The position numbers were made by a program, and so were the translations under genes. This document shows positions 61,998 to 64,000 of a stretch of DNA of 64,000 bases, piece after piece. A model generated the notes under the pieces. The model was not told where the DNA came from. It did not search any database and saw nothing but the letters and a program-made list of their open reading frames with translations. Source of the stretch: Entrophospora sp. SA101 (Eukaryota; Glomeromycota; Glomeromycetes; Entrophosporales; Entrophosporaceae); the NCBI GenBank assembly GCA_958430865.1, contig CAUDNR010001768.1, forward strand, positions 30,917-94,916, written 5' to 3'. Every line of letters starts with the position of its first letter. Position 1 is the first letter of the stretch.

Positions 61998-62150
61998 CTG
62001 TATAAACCAAACCCCCCCAATTTTACTTTTTAATGTCATTGACAAGAATTTCCTATATGAAAATATAGAAATTATATATATAATAAGCTAGAATGACCAG
62101 TTTAAATGTAATAACAATCGATCTTCATTTTATTTTATTATAACTATGGG

Positions 62151-62486
62151 CGTCTTCACATGTACAAATTTTCGGGTATATAGAATTAACATTTGTTGCA
62201 CGAATGATTCAGGATCGGATTATATTTTAATCTTAGGATTAAATAATCTTCTCTGTCAATTATTTTACCAAATATTTCAATCTCTTTGGAATCAGAACTT
62301 GAAGAAGAAGAGGATGAATTGCCTTCTAATTGATTATTTAATAATACAAGTGCAGGAACTGCACTAGATAGTAAAATATACATATATATATATATATACT
62401 TGTAGTAAAAAAAATTTGTTGATTTAAACGTGAAATTAAATTTTTAATCTAATCCAAGTCTCCGAAAATTAGCACATGTGAAGACG
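62151..62486. mobile_element. Miniature element with 25-bp terminal inverted repeats, inverted copy
   Basis: This is the copy of 33731-34066 carried in the inverted segment, with termini 62151-62175 and 62462-62486. Confidence 0.45.
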
Positions 62487-63363
62487 TATATATTTAATTA
62501 TTTTGAAAAAATATTAATATATGCATAAGAAAAAGTAAAAGGCAAACCAAAAAAATATTATAATGGTCCAACAACAAATTTTATTATTGAAATTAGTACT
62601 ATTATTATTAAACTTAATAGTTGCTAATTGAACTATTATTATTATTATTGTCGTTGACCAAAAATTGTTGTTATATTATTATTACTGTTGTTGCCATGCA
62701 CTATTGAATCATTATTATTGTATTATTATCATCATTGTTAATAATACTCCACGAAAATAAAAAATTTAGCCCGAGTCGTCATTGTTCTGAATATTAACAT
62801 TGTCACTATTCGTTAAAATATGCAGAATGCTTATAGCCATCTTTCAAAAAATCGATGGGATCCATTGTCATTATAAACTTGTAATAGCTCTTTCTTGTAA
62901 TCCTTTTTTAATATTTGGGCACTTCCTTGTGGGACAGTAAGCGAAAATTTTTATTACTACACATACACTATGCATGTGCACTATGTTCATTTGACACTAC
63001 GCACGCTGTGCGCACTTGTGCGAAAAAAAAATCAAGTTTGCACATCACCGTACGAACAAAAGAAGCAAGGTCCATTTTTCGTGAATTGCACATTGAAATG
63101 TAAGTTCATTAGATGACATTAATGCCGATAATGATGACATAGTGCTGGTAGTTGTGTGGCATTATTATTATGATTTTTTGGATTGTTGTTGCTGATACTA
63201 CTACTATATACTACTATTACTACTATTAACGATGTTATGAAATCATCAAAACGTTGGTTAAAAAGACAAACTCCTGAATGATCATCATTGTACCCATAAA
63301 AAATCCTCTCATTGGCTGTTTAATTGATGCGCAGATCAAATATTTTTACGTGAAAATTAAATT

Positions 63364-64000
63364 ATGATGGAAGAAAAACCTCAATTCAATAGCTATAGTG
63401 ATGATGATGATGATATTGATGATGTTAATTTGGAAGACTTTAAAGATTTACAAAAGAAAGAGGAAGAACAAGGATTTGATAATAATTATGAAACAAAAAA
63501 AAGATCAAGCAAACATCGGTATGTTTAAAAAAAAATTTTTTTAAATTTATTTTATTAAATGTATATTAATAACATATTATTTTATTCATTGAAAGACCAA
63601 TGGAAATTACATCCAAAAAAGCAGTTGGAAGATTTCGTCAAGTTGTTGAACTTCCTAATAATATCAAGGTAAAAGGAATATTTTAACAGTAATCATAAGC
63701 ACATTTCAATTTATAATAATAATAATAATAATACTATTATTATTAATTGATAAATTAGAAAAATCGAGATCCAAGGTTTGACAATTTATCAGGAAAATTT
63801 AATGAAGGATTATTTGAAAAATCTTATGAATTTATAGAAGAATATAAAAAATCAGAGATTAATGAAATTTCTAAAAGAATTGAAAAAGAAAAGGATATTG
63901 AAGAAAAACAAAAATTACAACAATTGTTAGATAAAATGGTAATTAATTTTTTTGAAAAAAACAAATATTATTATTATGTCTATACAAAATAAATAATTAT
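63364..64000 (+). pseudogene. RRP36: RRP36 5' exons, in opposite orientation to the 3' exons
   Basis: These are exons 1-3 (63364-63518, 63596-63668, 63759-63938) with promoter, on the plus strand. They encode the acidic N-terminus and the RDPRFD signature, identical to the intact gene. The window ends seven bases before the position matching the intron breakpoint. Unless the 3' exons are supplied beyond the window, this half is truncated at about residue 136. Confidence 0.85.

Larger units (their letters stand above)
45224..62016. repeat. 16.8-kb direct duplication, copy 2
   Basis: This is the direct copy of 15418-32210. On the left it is preceded by a 131-bp spacer and a further copy of its own first 561 bp. 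On the right it runs into the inverted copy of 32211-34200 through a C7 run. The intergenic stretches of this copy hold what is described for copy 1 at positions 29806 lower. Confidence 0.97.
62017..64000. repeat. 2-kb segment, inverted orientation
   Basis: This is the reverse complement of 34200-32217. It is joined to the large duplication by a C7 run (62012-62018). Within about 50 bp of the junction there are a few substitutions and a one-base indel relative to 34150-34200; beyond that no difference was seen. Confidence 0.95.

Noticed and set aside
1..64000. tRNA, rRNA and CRISPR features
   Set aside because: No tRNA box patterns, rRNA-like blocks or regularly spaced repeats were recognised by eye; a covariance-model scan would be needed to exclude tRNAs.

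Overview
The window is nuclear DNA from a very AT-rich, intron-dense eukaryote. The genes have many short GT-AG introns, Asn/Ser homopolymer tracts, a Zn(II)2Cys6 protein of the fungal type, a STE3-type pheromone receptor and nuclear genes for mitochondrial proteins (OXA1, SAM carrier, IF3). Together these point to a fungus. The AT richness, the load of decayed transposons and the small GC-rich dispersed repeats resemble arbuscular mycorrhizal fungi (Glomeromycotina, Rhizophagus-like), but that placement is inference.

The main feature is duplication. (1) 1-8018 and 9277-17294 form an inverted repeat (paired coordinates sum to 17295). Each arm carries the same STE3-like seven-helix receptor gene, and 1.26 kb separates them, including a 10-N gap that starts exactly where the left arm ends. 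(2) 15418-32210 recurs as a direct copy at 45224-62016 (offset 29806). It carries the outer end of the right palindrome arm, OXA1, the S-adenosylmethionine carrier, mitochondrial IF3, a 2-oxoglutarate/Fe(II) oxygenase, an SNX3-like sorting nexin and the 3' half of RRP36. Its first 561 bp occur a further time at 44532-45092. (3) 32211-34200 is inverted at 62017-64000. As a result the first RRP36 gene is intact, while the second is cut inside an intron and its two halves lie in opposite orientation. Wherever I compared copies they were identical, except for a few changes within about 50 bp of the inversion junction. This can be a very recent rearrangement or a false duplication in the assembly; the sequence alone cannot decide.

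The unduplicated centre (34201-44531) holds a SOSS-B-like OB-fold gene, a low-complexity ORF, two small Zn(II)2Cys6 paralogs, each followed by a decayed, oppositely oriented tyrosine-recombinase fragment, a frameshifted membrane-protein relic and several inverted-repeat elements. The second Zn cluster/recombinase unit is cut off exactly where the large duplication begins.

The conserved genes are mostly housekeeping: inner-membrane insertion (OXA1), methyl-donor import (SAMC), mitochondrial translation initiation (IF3), endosomal sorting (SNX3), 18S rRNA processing (RRP36) and single-strand DNA binding (SOSS-B). Exon structures were inferred by hand from reading frame, splice signals and family conservation. 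The oxygenase has a 7-nt exon, and the carrier has an 8-nt exon and a GC-AG intron.
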